The notes beneath the pieces are model-generated. The model was given only the letters and a program-made list of their open reading frames with translations. It was not told the DNA's origin and searched no databases. A stretch of DNA of 64,000 nucleotides from Brachypterus glaber (taxonomy: Eukaryota; Arthropoda; Insecta; Coleoptera; Kateretidae), in NCBI GenBank assembly GCA_958510825.1, contig OY294049.1, positions 26,990,986 to 27,054,985 on the forward strand, given 5' to 3'. Shown here in pieces: positions 25,511-35,598 of this stretch. Position numbers and translations under genes: made by a program. Every line of letters begins with the position of its first letter. Within the stretch, counting starts at the first letter, position 1.

Positions 25511-26039
25511 CATTTCACGCGCGGGCAGTGTATGTTTCTTTTACTCATAAAAATTTCCGTCAGATATTTTTATTATTTATTTATTTTTTATTTTTCGGCA
25601 TTTTTTTTCTTATTCTGCATTTTTTTTTTCTTATTCGGTTTTTTTTTTAATTCGGCATTTTTTCTGGAATTACGTAAACTGAATAGTACTGTTTAGTCGC
25701 TAGTTAATCTGCTAATTTGATGTACATCATCGAATTAGTACGAATTCTCCATGCCTGTGGAATATTCTTCATACTGGACAAGAACAACAGATACGTGGAA
25801 GGAGTAAGGCAAGAAATTTTCTATGAAATCCTATCATAGGTTCTTATACTTTAATATTGCCCTCTCTAAAATTAAGCCACTCCGCCTCCAGCCTTGTGGG
25901 TTAATTTTCTCATAGGCAAAATCCTAGTTTCCTATTTCATACCATAAATCAATAATTGGAGAGATATATAAATTATTAGACATAAATTATTAAAAAACGA
26001 TGAAAAATCGGCTGTTCATTTTTGTAAAAAAGTTATTTC
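25511..26039. other. T-rich low-complexity stretch
   Basis: Runs of cggcattttttttcttattc dominate 25590-25670. The remainder shows nothing recognised. Confidence 0.4.
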
Positions 26040-26872
26040 CCACACACCGTCAGCTACGTTTACTAGCTTTTTAAAGCTTAAATTGTTTATTAAACATTAA
26101 ATAAGCTTATTATAACCTTCTGGTAAGCTTACTCTAAACATTATCTCAAGCTTTCCTCAACCTTACGAAACTTACAAAACTTACCGATGCAAGCTTTAGA
26201 AAGTCTTTTACAAGGTCTATACAACCCAGATAACCAAAATAGCTCGAAAATAGTGCAATACTAAACGTCTGTTAAGAAACAAGAAACAAAATAAATACTA
26301 TTTTGAAATATTTGCTTGCAATTATTGCCAAAAATAGAAGCATTATTAGCGAGATAAATTGAGACGATAGAAGCAGTATATTTTGGACTTAAAATAATTA
26401 ATTTATAGTATGTTCTCAATTAAACCAATATAAACTATATATTTTCGAAATAAAGTTGGTCATTATTAGGTCGTCCTAAATTTTATCAAATAAAGGCGTA
26501 TATTATGGACCTAAAATAGTTTATTAATTTAAGTCTAAGGATTTAGTATTAAAAATGGAACCTATAATAATAAATAAACCTTAAATTAACATAAAATAGC
26601 CTACATATTTCTATATAATTGTGTGTGTTTTTAGACGTACAATTATAGCGTCCATTTTCCATTCAACTTTTGAGAAATATTTTGAACGTCTCAATAATTT
26701 CTTTCATTTTCCTTGCTATATGAAAGCAAGTTTAGGATGATTTATACTAGACTCTCAAGCTGGTTTTCTGAATTAAGCTTACTGTAAGGTTACCAAAAGT
26801 TTTCTCCTAACTTACCAACCCAAAGAAAGCTTGAAGTAAGCTTCTGTTAAGGTTACTTTGCTCAGTGGGTAT
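26040..26872. repeat. aagctt-rich element, left member of a pair
   Basis: Both flanks of this stretch are dense in aagctt and gtaagctt words (26070-26230 and 26750-26850). It ends with tgctcagtggg at 26861-26871. That terminus is the reverse complement of the start of the next element at 27577. Coding content is not seen; the left end is not defined. Confidence 0.45.
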
Positions 26873-27114
26873 ATTTTGGAAACTGTAATGAGAATTCTGC
26901 AATATACTCTGAAAAATATACTATGGAAGGCGAAGCATACATACATACCTATCTGCACAGCTTGTTTTTTATTTGATCTTAAAATATTCTCATTTGAAAA
27001 TTGATAAATTGTTTAAAGCTCAGTATAGAAGGAATCCATTTCCTTACATTTATTAATGACTATAATATGTTTTTGCAAGACCTGCTTTTTCCTCATAACA
27101 AACAAACCAGTATC

Positions 27115-27275
27115 ACTATTTTGCTTTCCCATTTTGATTTTCAATTTTCAATTTTTTTTTTGCTTATTATTTCATTTTATGACGTTTTATGACGATATCA
27201 ATCAATTTCAAAAAAAAAAATTGTCGCTCGGTCCATCGGTCGGTCGGTCGATCTGTCCGGGATAGTTTCTTTTTA
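27115..27275. repeat. Shared module copy: ttttgctttcccat plus ggtcggtcggtcg
   Basis: ttttgctttcccattttgat at 27119-27138 is followed by tttatgacgatatcaatcaa (27177-27199) and a cggtcggtcggtcgatctgt tract (27239-27258). The same order occurs, reversed, at 13920-14085, and in part at 10235-10440. Confidence 0.6.
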
Positions 27276-27576
27276 TCATTATAATTTTTTATGCCCTTTT
27301 GCCATCTTTGCAGCACCCCAATCAGTTTTTGTTTTCATTAAATAATTGTTTATCAAATTCTAAACATTTTTTGTTACAACTTTTTTTTAATAAAACTTAT
27401 GGTTTAGGCGCTACTGTCTTTTTCAATTGCAGTTTTATGCTCTTTTGTCCGCTTTGCCCTACCCAAACTTTTACCAAAAAAACATAGGGCACTAGTTTTC
27501 CTAAAGTTAACGTCTCCTAAAAATTTGAAGTTGATATGTTAGTTAGTTTCTGGCTTATCGTGATGACAAGAATATT

Positions 27577-27780
27577 CCCACTGAGCATGCAACCTTGCCA
27601 ACGTTGCTGTAAGCTTACATTTGCAAGCTTTTAAAAACGTTTATAAAAAAACGTTACGTGAAGCTTTATATTCCTAACTTACGCAAGGTTTTAAATTAAA
27701 GCTTTAAGGAAACTTTAAAATAAACTTTTAGAAAAGGTTACTTATGAAACTTTGCCTTAAGCTTTAGTTTTCAAAAATTC
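27577..27780. repeat. aagctt-rich element end, right member of a pair
   Basis: Begins cccactgagcatgcaacctt and carries several aagctt and gtaagctta words to about 27770. It is oriented opposite to the end at 26861-26871. The far end was not found. Confidence 0.45.
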
Positions 27781-28190
27781 TCAAAAATCTTGGCGAAAAT
27801 CTGGAAAATAAATATCTTAGGACATGATTTCTAAGATTTTTCAGCATTTTCAACAAAGATGAACACGTTACTTTTATTAATTTTCATTAAATTTTATAAA
27901 AATACACCATGACGTTTCATCGCAGTCGAATTTATATCTAAATTTTTATACATGAAGAAAATTTAAAACAGTAATACTTTGCATGCAAGTTAAATTATGG
28001 AAAATTTAGTGTTAGTATTTTAATTTTGATCAAATAGTGCATGAAATGCAAGAAAACAATTTCATTTAAGCAAGTTTTTTAATATGGTTATTTTTTAACG
28101 TTTTTGTCAACCAATCACACAATAGTAGTTATAACATCCAAAAAAGACTATATTTTTTACGTATTTTTGGGCGCTGAAAGAGAATATCTA

Positions 28191-28429
28191 ACCCTGCACA
28201 AAGAAACCGGGTTAGTGTGTCAAATTTATTTATTTTTCGAATTATTTAATAATCCGAAAAAAAAATCCGAAAGAAAAAAAAAATAAAATTGCATCCAAAA
28301 GTACGTAAAAAAACCTTTTGGATTCTTATGTAAAACACTTTTCTACATAATTTGTAAAAAAGTTTTTTACATAATAAAAGAAAGATTTTTTTTTATTTGA
28401 CACACTAACCGGGTTTATTTGTGCAGGTT
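28191..28429. repeat. Palindromic MITE (about 236 bp)
   Basis: The ends ctgcacaaagaaaccgggtt and aaccgggtttatttgtgcag are inverted, and pairing continues through agtgtgtcaaat and atttgacacact. The inner part also folds (ccaaaag, cttttgg, then aaaaaagttttttacata). A 60-codon frame crossing the left end is not a gene. Confidence 0.75.
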
Positions 28430-28435
28430 CACAAA

Positions 28436-28812
28436 ATTAGAATTTTAAAAAACTCTTTTTTCAAGTAAATAGACACTTTAAACTATTGTTCACCAAGCGG
28501 AATATCATGTCGATGATGTTAATACTCAATGCCATGGTCCATGACTCATGGAGAAGGACTTTTCTTTTTTTTTTTTTAATTTGTTTTTCTTTTCAAAAAA
28601 CTAATGATTAATACAAAAATATTGTTTTTTATTAATTATTCGTTTTTTGAAAAGGGAAACAATATTCAAAAAAAAAATAAGTCTTCCTCTATGAGTCATG
28701 GACCATGACCAAGTGACTGAGACACTTTAAACTATTGTTCACCAAGCGGAATGTCATGTCGACGCTGTTAATACTCATTATTTACTTGAAAAGAGTTTTT
28801 TGAAATTCTAAT
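28436..28812. repeat. Fold-back with an embedded direct repeat
   Basis: The outer arms (ttagaattttaaaaaactct and agagttttttgaaattctaa) and an inner pair (tggtccatgactcatgga and tatgagtcatggaccat) are inverted. However, gacactttaaactattgttc with its 3' neighbours appears twice in direct orientation (about 28471 and 28721). The mix of direct and inverted copies suggests two insertions or a partial conversion. Confidence 0.7.
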
Positions 28813-29353
28813 TTTTGCATGCCCCCGGTAATGGCTACTTCGATCCGACCCGTGCATATGACAATAAAAAAACTCGCCCAAAGTATCATATCTCGCTCCC
28901 TTCTTATGTAAAAGTGGTATCAGTAAAATTTTGGATTTTTTTTATATTTTTGATGTAGAATGATCCCTTAAAAGGAAGTACTCTATAAATAACCCTGTAT
29001 TATATTATAGTTTTATTATATTCATACCAATTTATTAAAATTTTAAGATTAATAGATAAACGCAATAATTAACCTCCATTGTTTGTATTTGTTTTATTAA
29101 ACTAAAGGCTTGGATAATTTGTCTACATTAAAGCGTACTAATGTAGTTAATGATCGTTAATAAAGGTTACTGTAGTGTAAAATCACCGGGATTACTTCCG
29201 AATTTATTTTAGTTTTATAATTACTTTCAAATTGGCTAAATAAAAATTAATTGGCTAAAAAGTTAAATAGGTAGTTAGTTATATTTTCCTTTTTCATGAA
29301 AAATAAATTGCATGTATGCTCCCTATAGGGATATTTTTATTCCAAGTTTTAAA
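28813..29353. other. AT-rich stretch before the LINE and provirus insertion
   Basis: About 28950-28995 resembles 12380-12440 (gatagaatgatccctt, then aaccctgta), another terminus of the acagggtg family. Nothing else was recognised. Confidence 0.4.
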
Positions 29354-29364
29354 TCTGGGGATTA
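29354..29364. repeat. Target-site duplication of the RTE-like LINE, left copy
   Basis: tctggggatta recurs exactly at 39433-39443. It brackets the minus-strand LINE (3' TA-rich tail at 29365, 5' truncation at 39432) and the provirus inside the tail. Confidence 0.8.
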
Positions 29365-29379
29365 TATATATTATATATA

Positions 29380-29609
29380 AGTTACATGACCGGAGTCATG
29401 CTACTCAGCAACTTATTGTTTATATAATAAAATGTATATTGTTTTGTCAGCATAGTTTACCTATGTAGCTTTTTACTTTCTTTCAATCAATCTGTAATTA
29501 TATTGTAAACTATTAACATTATTTAATAAATTTGTAATTCAATAAAATACTTCAAAAAACTTTAAAATAACTTTTTAAAAACTTCTTACGGCAAGGTTGC
29601 AACGTAATT
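29380..29609 (+). repeat. 5' LTR (230 bp)
   Basis: Starts agttacatgaccggagtcat and ends gcaacgtaatt. A TATA-like tatataa is at 29421-29427 and poly(A) signals aataaa are at 29525-29530 and 29541-29546. By eye it matches 37236-37465 base for base. Confidence 0.95.
29421..29427 (+). promoter_or_regulatory. Possible TATA box in the LTR
   Basis: tatataa lies 41 bp into the LTR, upstream of both poly(A) signals. The position suits a U3 promoter, but no start site can be proven from sequence. Confidence 0.4.
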
Positions 29610-29620
29610 GGCGCAGTCGG
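29609..29620 (+). promoter_or_regulatory. Primer binding site, tRNA-Ser type
   Basis: tggcgcagtcgg directly follows, and overlaps by one base, the 5' LTR. Its first 11 bases are the complement of the CCA end of insect tRNA-Ser (…CGACTGCGCCA). Confidence 0.85.
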
Positions 29621-29752
29621 CAGTTTTCACCAATCAATTTAGCATAAAATTGATTCGTTTCGACGATTTGTTGGTGATAGAACCTGGTAGTTTCCAAACA
29701 AGAGAAATTACAAAAAAAAAAAGTTTTCTTCGAGTGTGAGTGCACATCACAG

Positions 29753-29788
29753 ATGAAGGACATCATAGCAGCGACCATTTGCCTGTAA
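29753..29788 (+). promoter_or_regulatory. Upstream ORF overlapping a splice donor
   Basis: An ATG at 29753 opens 11 codons that end in a TAA at 29786-29788. That TAA is part of a strong splice donor, gtaagt, at 29785-29790. The ORF is in the same frame as gag and its stop lies 6 bases before the gag ATG. On unspliced RNA it is a short uORF; on spliced RNA its stop is removed and it would become env exon 1 (10 codons plus 2 bases). Confidence 0.75.
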
Positions 29789-29794
29789 GTACCT

Positions 29795-30970
29795 ATGTCA
29801 TTTAGTGATTGCAGATTCAATTTTCAAAATACTTTAATCGATTCTGAGTCCAGTTCCGAGTCCGAAACAAACTCTGAACTAGAACTTACCATAATAGAAA
29901 CAAATAACCCCATTCCCGAAATAAATAATTTAAATTTAAACATGGCTAACGTTCTGAAAGCCGACTACTTGAACATGATCCCTGAATTTAGGGGCGAGTC
30001 AGAACTCCTTCCTAGATTCATCGATATATGTGAAAAATTAGTCAATAAATTTTATAACCTTAATGACCCGACGGACTTTCAGAATGAGTACCTAATGTCT
30101 AGCATTTTGGCTAAAATAAAGGGCGATGCCGCAACTAAAATATCCTCTTGCATTCTGAATAACTGGAATGACTTAAAATTAGCACTCCAGAATACATATA
30201 GCGATAAACGCGACGTTTTCAGCTTGCAATTGGAAATGACAGAGTTAAAGCAAGGGCTCAAACAGTCAGTTTTCGATTTTTACAATAGTATACTTATGCT
30301 ACTTAACCTTCAGATAGCATATTTAACGGTGCATCATGGTAATGCACAAGAGGTCGGAACTTTAACCGCATACTTAAGAAAATACGCCTTAAGGGTTTTA
30401 TTGAGGGGCCTCCGAGACCCAATAGGATCCTTAATGCGAACCAAAAATCCAGAAGATCTGAACTCTGCGTTAAATATGCTAACGAACGATTTTCAATTAG
30501 AAATAAATGACCAAATAATTAGAAATTCTTATAGCCAAAATCCTAGACAAAAGCCAAACTTTAATAATAATCGTAACTTTACACAAGGAAGGCAGCAATT
30601 GCCAAATATTAGGCAATTGCAACTAACAAATTACCCACAAAATTTCCAGCCAAGGCCAAATGGTTTTAATAATAATAACACAAATACAAACTTTCAAAAT
30701 CAGCCAGGGCCTAGCTCCAGAAATGATGTGTTTAGGCCAAACCCTAATGTAAGGTTACCGAGACCAACTCCAATGAGTGTTTCTACGCGAAACACTAATA
30801 TGTCCCATGCTAGGCAAAATTTTAATAATAGAAATAATTCAAATAATCAAATTAGAACGCCTAATTTTCAAATAGAAGAGGTTTTCAACTTGCATAATGC
30901 GCCGAAAGTAGAGTTTCCGGAGGAAAATTTAAATAAAAATCAAGATGACTCATCTTTTTTAGAGAATTGA
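29795..30970 (+). CDS. gag: Errantivirus Gag
   Basis: 391 codons from ATG 29795. The structural protein would package viral RNA and build the particle core. The N-terminal 45 residues are acidic and Ser-rich (SESSSESETNSELELT). A second in-frame ATG at 29942 begins MANVLKADYLNMIPEFRGES, so a shorter start is possible. Residues of about 60-240 are helix-prone and would be the capsid. The last 130 residues are dominated by Asn, with Pro, Arg and Gln, and show no CCHC zinc knuckle, as is normal for errantiviruses. The frame ends at TGA 30968-30970, just after the slippery heptamer. The start at 29795 is chosen because it is the first ATG after the splice donor. Confidence 0.92.
   Translation: MSFSDCRFNFQNTLIDSESSSESETNSELELTIIETNNPIPEINNLNLNMANVLKADYLNMIPEFRGESELLPRFIDICEKLVNKFYNLNDPTDFQNEYLMSSILAKIKGDAATKISSCILNNWNDLKLALQNTYSDKRDVFSLQLEMTELKQGLKQSVFDFYNSILMLLNLQIAYLTVHHGNAQEVGTLTAYLRKYALRVLLRGLRDPIGSLMRTKNPEDLNSALNMLTNDFQLEINDQIIRNSYSQNPRQKPNFNNNRNFTQGRQQLPNIRQLQLTNYPQNFQPRPNGFNNNNTNTNFQNQPGPSSRNDVFRPNPNVRLPRPTPMSVSTRNTNMSHARQNFNNRNNSNNQIRTPNFQIEEVFNLHNAPKVEFPEENLNKNQDDSSFLEN
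30955..30961 (+). promoter_or_regulatory. -1 ribosomal frameshift site (T TTT TTA)
   Basis: The heptamer tttttta is phased as T TTT TTA in the gag frame (codons TCT TTT TTA), the canonical X XXY YYZ form. Pol lies in the -1 frame and has no ATG until 30991, so this is the probable way Gag-Pol is made. A downstream pairing structure was not assessed. Confidence 0.85.
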
Positions 30971-33900
30971 GCCTCGGAAAAATAGATATCATGAGTTTAA
31001 CAAACGAAAAAAGTCAATTGTGCTATATAATTTACCCAGATTTAAATTTAAAAGTTTTATTAGATAGTGGTAGCACAAAGTCGTTTGTTAAACATGACAT
31101 CGCAAATAAATTTTTTTCTAGGAATATTATACATGACCCATTTTTAATATCTAGTGCACACGGTACTTCCTTGGAAAAGTATAGTACAAAGATCCCGTGT
31201 GGCAAATTGTTTAAAAATAACATTAATCTTAAATTTCATATGTTCAACTTTCATAAACAATTTGACTGTCTACTAGGCTTAGATAACCTAAAGAAATTAA
31301 ACGCGATTGTCGACCTGCATAATGATGTATTAATTACACCATCCCGCAGAATCAAAATTCACTACCTTGAGTTATCTAGTGGGGCCGACAGCATAGTCGT
31401 CCCTGCCAAGACAGAACAAATTATTAAAATAAATATTAAAAATGTTAAAAATGGTGACGTAATAATTCCTCACATGAAAGCTGGTGATCTAGAAATAATA
31501 GAAAGCGTAGCCAGTGTAAAAGATTTTTCTACTTATTGTAGTATTGTTAACCCTACAGATAGGGACATTTCTGCTAAAATAAACCCAATAACTGTGCAAA
31601 TGTTCGACGAATACGAACACCACACAGCTTCTAATTTTAATAATATTAATACATATTGCGATAACTCGCCAATTGATCTGTCTAAAATTAAAATAAATCA
31701 TATGAATGCAGAGGAAAAACAAGCAATTTTAAATCTTTTAAATGAGTACTCTGATATTTTTCATTCAGAAGGAAAACCCTTAACTTTTACGCATAAAATT
31801 AAACATAAAATAGTTACTAAAGACGAAATACCAGTGTACACAAAGTCCTATCGTTTTCCAAATGTCCATAAGCAAGAGGTAGATAAACAAATTAAAAAAA
31901 TGTTACAACAAAAAATCATAAGACCCTCTTATAGCCCGTGGAGTTCGCCAATTTGGGTGGTCCCCAAGAAAAGTGCCCCTTTTGCTGAACGCAAATGGCG
32001 CATAGTAGTTGACTATCGTAAATTAAATGAAAAAACTATTGATGACCGATACCCATTGCCGAACATTACGGACTTATTGGACAAGTTGGGACGTTGTTTA
32101 TACTTTAGTACAATGGATTTAGCCAGTGGTTATCACCAGCTGGAAATGGCTAGGGAGGATATTCAAAAAACTGCTTTCAGCACAGAAAATGGTCACTATG
32201 AATTCCTGCGCATGCCCTTTGGCCTTAAAACGGCCCCAGCCACATTCCAGAGGGTCATGGACAACCTGTTAAGGGGTATATTAAATAAAAAATGCTGCGT
32301 ATTTCTTGATGATATCATTTGTTTTAGTACAAGTTTACAAGAACATATAAACAATCTCAAAGAGATTTTTGATAGATTGCGATCTGCTAATCTTAAATTA
32401 CAAGTCGATAAATGCGAATTTTTGCAAAAAGAAGTAGCGTTTTTAGGTCATATAGTGACACCCCAGGGCGTAAAATCGAATCCTGAAAAAATTAAAGCTG
32501 TTCAAAACTATCCTATTCCTAAAACTACACGACAAATTAAGGCTTTTTTGGGACTATTGGGTTATTACCGCAAATTCATAAAAGATTTTGCGAAAATAAC
32601 TAAACCTATGACTATCTGTCTGAAAAAGAATCATAAAATTAATATTAAGGACCCCGAGTATGTAAAATGTTTTAACCATTGTAAAAATTTGTTGATTAAC
32701 CAACCCATACTGCAGTATCCAGATTTTAATCAACCCTTCATTCTAACTTGCGATTCTTCTAGTTTTGCTTTAGGTTCGGTGTTGTCACAAGGGAAAATAG
32801 GCTCTGATTTGCCAGTAGCTTACGCAAGTCGCACCCTTAACGAATCAGAATGTAATCTAAGTACTATCGAAAGGGAACTCCTAGCAATCGTTTGGGCTGT
32901 TAAATACTTTAGGCCCTACCTTTATGGCCGAAAATTTACAATAGTATCTGACCATAAACCCTTGCAGTGGTTGTTCTCCCTTAAAGAACCTAATTCCAAA
33001 TTATGTAGGTGGCGGTTGTACTTAGAAGAATATGATTATGAAATTATTTATAAAAAAGGTGTCCTTAATAGTAACGCAGATGCCTTGTCACGCATCGTAA
33101 TAAACCCAGAAACCAATATTCCCAAAAATCCCGACCAACTACAAAACCCCACAAACGAACCCCCCCAAATAAAAAAAATCGGTAACGCCACTGACTTAAC
33201 TTATGCCCAAGTTTTAAGTAATAATTACAATAAAAATACTATAAGTAATTCACCTCTACAAAATAACATAAAGTCACGTACGAGTTTCAAAGATAAGGAA
33301 GTATCAGATTACGATGACAATATATGCGAATCTATTCCCACGTACGAAATAAATTTAAACGAACTTTCAGACGCCGTTTATAAAAATGAAACTCTTCGTC
33401 AAATAATTTATAATAACCTTAATATAATTAATAATAATGTAAAAATAATCGACAATGATCTATTTAATTGTGACGAGAATATATCTCTTGCTCATTGCGT
33501 CTCCCAGTGTTTTAGCATGAAAAAAGGAATCGCCCGTAATTTCAGGGAAAAATTTAATTGCGTAAACACACTAAAAGCACAAAACAAACCTGTAGGTGAA
33601 GTTGCATATTTAAAACTTCCTACAAGAAATATTTATTATTTAATTACCAAAAAGATATTTAGGGACAAACCCACCTACACTACTATAATTTCCGCCTTGA
33701 TAAGCCTCAAAAGATTATGTTTAGAGCTACAAGATTTTACTGTAGCTATGCCAAAAATTGGATCCGGCCTAGATAACCTAAAATGGGATATCATACTTAA
33801 TTTAATTAAAATTATATTTCAAAACTCTAAAATTAAAATACTTATTTACAATATTGACCCACCCCAAAAAGTTGAAATTAACGTCACTAATCACGAAAAT

Positions 33901-35598
33901 AATAAAAGTGCTATTTCCAGCTTTATAGAAGAATTCTGCGAAGAGTTGACAAATGACGAACCTGACATTACAGACAATATTAATGAACCCTTATTAGATT
34001 ATATGCAAAAGTTTAACGACAGCTTTTCCGCGAATAAAGACTCAGACAATATGTCTATAATTGTTGAAACAGGGGACCTTGACGACTTAGAGCGGGAAGA
34101 AAATATTAAGCAAGCGGAACAACCTACAGAAACCGATCTTAATACAGTACACTCTAACGCGGAAAACCCAATTATTGGTGTCCCAATAGTAACTTGTCCA
34201 GTCAATTATGGCAAAAACCAAATTATTCTTTCACTAGTAGAATTTGCCCCTGCAACCCCCTCAATCGTTATCCTCTATAAATCAAAACAAAGAATGCTTG
34301 TTCAATTGTCAAAAAATAATTTTGAACAAGATGTAATAAAAATTATGAAAGAATATATCGCCCCAAAAATTAAGTATTATGTATTTTTCGAGGATCCAAT
34401 CTATGAACAATTTTGTGCTGTATTACAAACATATTTTAAAAATGGACAAATAAATTTAATTAGGTGTACAAAATACCTTACAGACGTAATAGGGGAGGTA
34501 GAAATAAAAGAAATTATAAAAAATTTTCACGAGGGAAAAACGAACCACCGGGGAATCGAAGAAACCGAAAAACGTATAAAAGAGTCGTACTATTTTCCGA
34601 ATCAACGTCGTGTGATTCAAACGTACATAAATAACTGTGAAATTTGCCAACTTACGAAATACGACAGAAACCCCCTAAAATTAAAATTTAACTTGACACC
34701 GACAGCGACTAGACCATTCCAAATTTTACACATGGACAGTATCACCCTAGAAAAATCTAAATTTCTTACAATAATTGACACTTTCTCAAAATATAGTCAA
34801 GCGTATAAACTAAGTGCTGCTTCAAGCATAGAAGTAGTAAATAATCTCATAAAATATTTTACGCACCATTCCATCCCCGAACAAATCGTATCGGATAATG
34901 GTGGTGAGTTTAATAGCGGTGTGTTAAAAGAGTTACTAGAACTCCATAAAATCAAAATCCACTTCATAAGCTCGCAACACCCCGATTCAAATTCTCCAGT
35001 AGAAAGATTTCACTCCACCCTAATCGAGCACATAAGGTTACTTAATAACCAAGATATTTTTAAGAGCGAGCCAATTGAGATAAAAATAAATTATGCAATA
35101 TTGGCCTATAATAATACAATACATAGCACTACAAAATTAAAACCTTCAGAAATAATCACAGGACACTTAGGCACAGATTCACCCTTTAACTTAGAATTGA
35201 ACAAACAATTAATGAATAACTATATATTTAACCATAAAGAAAAAACCAAAATTTTATATCAAAAAATAAACAAAGACGCACAAAAGACGAAAGAAAAAAT
35301 TATTAACAAATTAAATGAAAAACGTGAAGAAATTCCCAAAAGTATACCCGAAAAAGTATTCGTTAAAAATAAACAAAAACAGTCAAAAACCAAAAATAAA
35401 TTCAAAAAAGAAAAAATCAAAAATATAAACTGGAAATTAAAAACCGCAAAAATTGACCCAACCCATTTTAATACCATAGATAAAATCCACCTTTCGAATA
35501 TAAAACGCCCTAGAAAAAACAGTAACTCAAAAACTCAACAAGATTTATCTATTCCAGGTTGCTCACATGCGGACGAGCAGCGGACATCCGCAACATAA
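30962..35598 (+). CDS. pol: Errantivirus Pol with an inserted macrodomain-like region
   Basis: Open for about 1545 codons in the -1 frame; numbering below takes TTG 30967 as residue 1. Order of domains: aspartic protease (DSG at 33-35); reverse transcriptase of about 290-530 (FLDD at 446-449); RNase H of about 590-715 (D596, E635, D662 visible); a variable linker; a macrodomain-like region of about 824-965 (NDLF at 830-833, MKKGIA, YYLITKK to K896, IGSGLD to D936); a second unnamed region of about 1075-1185; integrase with an HH-CC zinc motif, then D1257, D1310 and E1346, where the last two have the usual 35-residue spacing. The C-terminus is very Lys-rich. All catalytic residues seen are intact. 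The protein would process Gag-Pol, copy RNA to DNA and integrate it. The last 40 bases overlap the open env frame. Confidence 0.95.
33436..33870 (+). other. Macrodomain-like segment of Pol (TARG1/OARD1 type)
   Basis: This part of Pol (residues of about 824-968) follows the pattern of the TARG1/OARD1 branch of macrodomains, which bind ADP-ribose and remove it from acidic side chains. Visible are NDLFNCDENISLAHCVSQ (the first strand and adenine-pocket region), a MKKGIA loop, RNIYYLITKK, KPTYTTI and MPKIGSGLDNLKW. TARG1 uses a Lys in the region matching K895-K896 and an Asp in the region matching D936, so both chemical groups seem to be kept. Assigned by eye; catalytic activity is an inference. 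Confidence 0.8.
35556..35557 (+). promoter_or_regulatory. Probable env splice acceptor
   Basis: An AG follows the pyrimidine-rich tttatctattcc at 35544-35555. Cutting here joins the exon ending at 29784 in phase with the env frame: two bases from exon 1 plus G35558 make a codon. Confidence 0.75.

Noticed and set aside
34456..34650. Minus-strand frames within pol (also 31032-31223, 31489-31722, 33999-34205, 35259-35477)
   Set aside because: Antisense shadows of the intact pol frame.
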